From Candidatus Krumholzibacteriia bacterium (GTDB lineage Bacteria > Krumholzibacteriota > Krumholzibacteriia > Krumholzibacteriales > Krumholzibacteriaceae), in contig JAQTVX010000097.1 of NCBI GenBank assembly GCA_028706585.1, positions 1 through 7,552 on the forward strand: DNA of 7,552 nt, in the 5' to 3' direction. Below are positions 5,684 through 7,552 of this stretch, in pieces. A program made the position numbers and the translations under genes. The notes under the pieces were generated by a model that was given only the letters and a program-made list of their open reading frames with translations, was not told the DNA's origin and did not search any database. Within the stretch, counting starts at the first letter, position 1. The number at the start of each line of letters is the position of its first letter.

Positions 5684-7552
5684 ATGGATGATTTCGAGAA
5701 ATTGGGGGTATTCTACCTGGGCAGGGAATACGACCAGGAAAAGAAAGCGTTGAAAGATGCACTCATTCTGTATGACTCCAAGGACCTCGTCACGCATGCG
5801 CTGTGCGTGGGGATGACCGGAAGCGGAAAGACCGGCCTCTGTATAGCACTCCTCGAAGAGGCGCTCATTGATGGAATCCCGGCTATCGTTGTCGATCCAA
5901 AGGGAGACCTCTGCGATCTGCTCCTCACGTTTCCACGGCTCGCAGCCGAGGACTTCCGCCCTTGGATCAACGAGGAAGACGCGCGGAAGAAGGGACTGTC
6001 GCCGGATCAGTATGCCGAGCAGCAGGCCCAGTTCTGGAAGAAGGGACTGGCCGATTGGGGCCAGGACGGAAGTCGTATCCAGCGACTGCGGGATGCGGGT
6101 GATTTCGCCATCTACACGCCGGGAAGCAGCGCCGGTATCCCCGTATCCATCATGAAGTCCTTTGCGGCGCCCGGAAAGGCAATCGTCGACGACCTCGATC
6201 TCTTGAGGGAGCGGATCAACACTACCGCCACGAGCCTGCTGAATCTGCTCGGGATCGAAGCCGACCCCATCCAGAGCAGGGAGCATATCCTGCTTTGCAC
6301 GATTCTGGATTGGGTATGGAGACAGGGCCGGGATCTGGATCTCGCCGGCTTCATCCAGGCCATCCAGACGCCGCCCGTGTCAAAGGTCGGCGTCCTCGAG
6401 ATCGAGTCATTCTTCCCCGAGAAGGAACGGTTTACCCTCGCGATGAAGATGAACAATCTCCTTGCCGCGCCCGGCTTCAGCGCCTGGCTGGAAGGAGAGC
6501 CGTTGGATATCGATCGTATGCTGCATTCTAGCGACGGGAGGCCGAGAATATCCATTTTCTCGATCGCCCATCTCAACGATGCGGAGCGGATGTTCTTCGT
6601 TTCCCTTCTGCTCACGCAGCTGCTCGGCTGGATGCGCACGCAGCCGGGCACGACCAGCCTGCGGGCTCTCTTCTACATGGATGAGATCTTCGGCTACTTT
6701 CCGCCGGTTGCCAATCCGCCGGCCAAGGAGCCCCTGCTCACGCTGCTCAAACAGGCCCGTGCCTTCGGGCTCGGCGTCGTGCTAGCCACGCAGAACCCGG
6801 TGGACCTCGATTACAAGGGTTTGTCCAACGCGGGAACATGGTTTATCGGCAGACTGCAAACGGAAAGAGACAAGGAGCGGGTGCTGGATGGGCTGGAAGG
6901 TGCGGCGAGCGGCGCGGGCGGAAGGTTCGATCGTCAGAAAATGGGCCAGATCATCGCCGGCCTCGGCCAAAGGGTCTTTCTCATGAACGATGTCCACGAG
7001 GACGAGCCGGTCGTGTTTCAGACCCGCTGGGCGATGTCCTACCTGAGCGGGCCGCTCACGCGCGACCAGATCAGGCAATTGGCGGATCGGAGCACATCCT
7101 CAGCCGGGGCTTCCGCGCGCCCATCCGAGCCTGCGGCGCAGGAGCCTTCGATCAAAGCGAAGAGCGCCGAAACGCGCGGGCAATCGCGGCCGCTGCTTCC
7201 TCCTGGAATTCCGCAAGCCTTTGCTCCCGTTCGGACGGCTCAGCCGGAAGGGGCATCCTTGTACTACGAGCCTGCTCTCGTCGGCATCGGCAAGGTATAC
7301 TATGCCGATGCGAAGGCCCGTGTCGACGTGCAGAGAGACGTTTCCGTGCTCGCGGATTTTGCCGCAGGTTCGTTCCTGACCAACTGGGATGGAGCGCAAC
7401 AACTGGCGGTCAGGGAGAATGAGATGGAAGCCTCACCGAAGGGAGATGCATCATTCGGTGCGTTGCCCCGGGATGCGAGCGTGGCAGGCAACTACGCCGC
7501 ATGCAGCAGGGAATTCAAAGACTGGCTCTACGTGAGCCAGAAACTCGAGCTT
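5684..7552 (+). CDS. HerA/FtsK-class P-loop ATPase of uncharacterised family (DUF87-like), 3' end missing
   Basis: The frame is open for 623 codons up to the right edge, so the C-terminus is missing. Walker A is GMTGSGKT (residues 43-50), followed by AIVVDPKGDL (67-76). Walker B is LFYMDE (329-334), then GYFPP, the sensor segment LATQN (367-371, Gln370) and an arginine-finger-like GRLQTERD (389-396). These are hallmarks of hexameric HerA/FtsK/VirB4 motors. Residues 85-325 form a large, mostly helical insertion between the Walker motifs, with QFWKKGLADWG, NTTATSLLNLLG and ERFTLAMKMNNLL. Classical HerA has a HAS-barrel before Walker A; here only 42 residues precede it. A Ser/Ala/Pro-rich linker (about 468-525) leads to a second domain opening with LYYEPALVGIGKVYY. 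No signal or membrane segment is seen, so it is cytoplasmic. Similar proteins in high-GC bacteria are annotated only as ATP-binding; a DNA-pumping or protein-remodelling role is inference. No NurA-type nuclease is visible nearby. Confidence 0.85.
   Translation, partial: MDDFEKLGVFYLGREYDQEKKALKDALILYDSKDLVTHALCVGMTGSGKTGLCIALLEEALIDGIPAIVVDPKGDLCDLLLTFPRLAAEDFRPWINEEDARKKGLSPDQYAEQQAQFWKKGLADWGQDGSRIQRLRDAGDFAIYTPGSSAGIPVSIMKSFAAPGKAIVDDLDLLRERINTTATSLLNLLGIEADPIQSREHILLCTILDWVWRQGRDLDLAGFIQAIQTPPVSKVGVLEIESFFPEKERFTLAMKMNNLLAAPGFSAWLEGEPLDIDRMLHSSDGRPRISIFSIAHLNDAERMFFVSLLLTQLLGWMRTQPGTTSLRALFYMDEIFGYFPPVANPPAKEPLLTLLKQARAFGLGVVLATQNPVDLDYKGLSNAGTWFIGRLQTERDKERVLDGLEGAASGAGGRFDRQKMGQIIAGLGQRVFLMNDVHEDEPVVFQTRWAMSYLSGPLTRDQIRQLADRSTSSAGASARPSEPAAQEPSIKAKSAETRGQSRPLLPPGIPQAFAPVRTAQPEGASLYYEPALVGIGKVYYADAKARVDVQRDVSVLADFAAGSFLTNWDGAQQLAVRENEMEASPKGDASFGALPRDASVAGNYAACSREFKDWLYVSQKLEL

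Noticed and set aside
5342..6286. 314-codon open frame on the - strand crossing the gap between the last two genes
   Set aside because: It overlaps the glycosyltransferase C-terminus and the Walker A half of the ATPase, both well supported. Its composition is Arg/Ser-rich and shows no domain.

Overview
The window is high-GC bacterial DNA in which every supported gene lies on the + strand: a truncated ABC-F ATPase, a small BamE-like lipoprotein, a large secreted zinc carboxypeptidase, a polytopic GT-C type glycosyltransferase, and a HerA/FtsK-class ATPase that runs off the right edge. The best taxonomic clue is the carboxypeptidase tail. It ends in a YPNPFNPST-type module (FlgD-Ig / type IX sorting-like), which is typical of the FCB superphylum and neighbouring uncultured phyla. 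With the high GC and the lipoprotein (implying an outer membrane), this suggests a Gram-negative of an Eisenbacteria-, Krumholzibacteriota- or Latescibacterota-like lineage. That placement is inference; there is no rRNA or marker gene here.

Layout. 1-998: the second nucleotide-binding domain and coiled-coil tail of an ABC-F protein, its 5' part outside the window. 983-1007: a G-rich tract across its stop codon. 1030-1476: a lipoprotein with a BamE/SmpA-like core and a clear Shine-Dalgarno. 1477-1615: a 139-base intergenic region with a palindrome, a good sigma70-type promoter and a leader hairpin. 1616-3910: a 764-residue M14 carboxypeptidase with a TTG start. 3911-3983: a short gap holding a promoter placed so that the next gene could be leaderless. 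3984-5543: the membrane glycosyltransferase. 5544-5683: a 140-base gap with one small hairpin and no convincing promoter. 5684-7552: the HerA-like ATPase, 623 codons without a stop.

The five genes do not form an obvious pathway. ABC-F plus lipoprotein may be co-transcribed (31 bases apart). The carboxypeptidase and the glycosyltransferase each appear to have their own promoter. Three products act at or beyond the cell envelope; the ABC-F protein and the ATPase are cytoplasmic. The part with the least known biology is the last gene. It has a complete ATPase core but no room for the N-terminal barrel of classical HerA, a large helical insertion, and a second domain behind a flexible linker. I saw no transposon, CRISPR array, tRNA, rRNA or phage gene.
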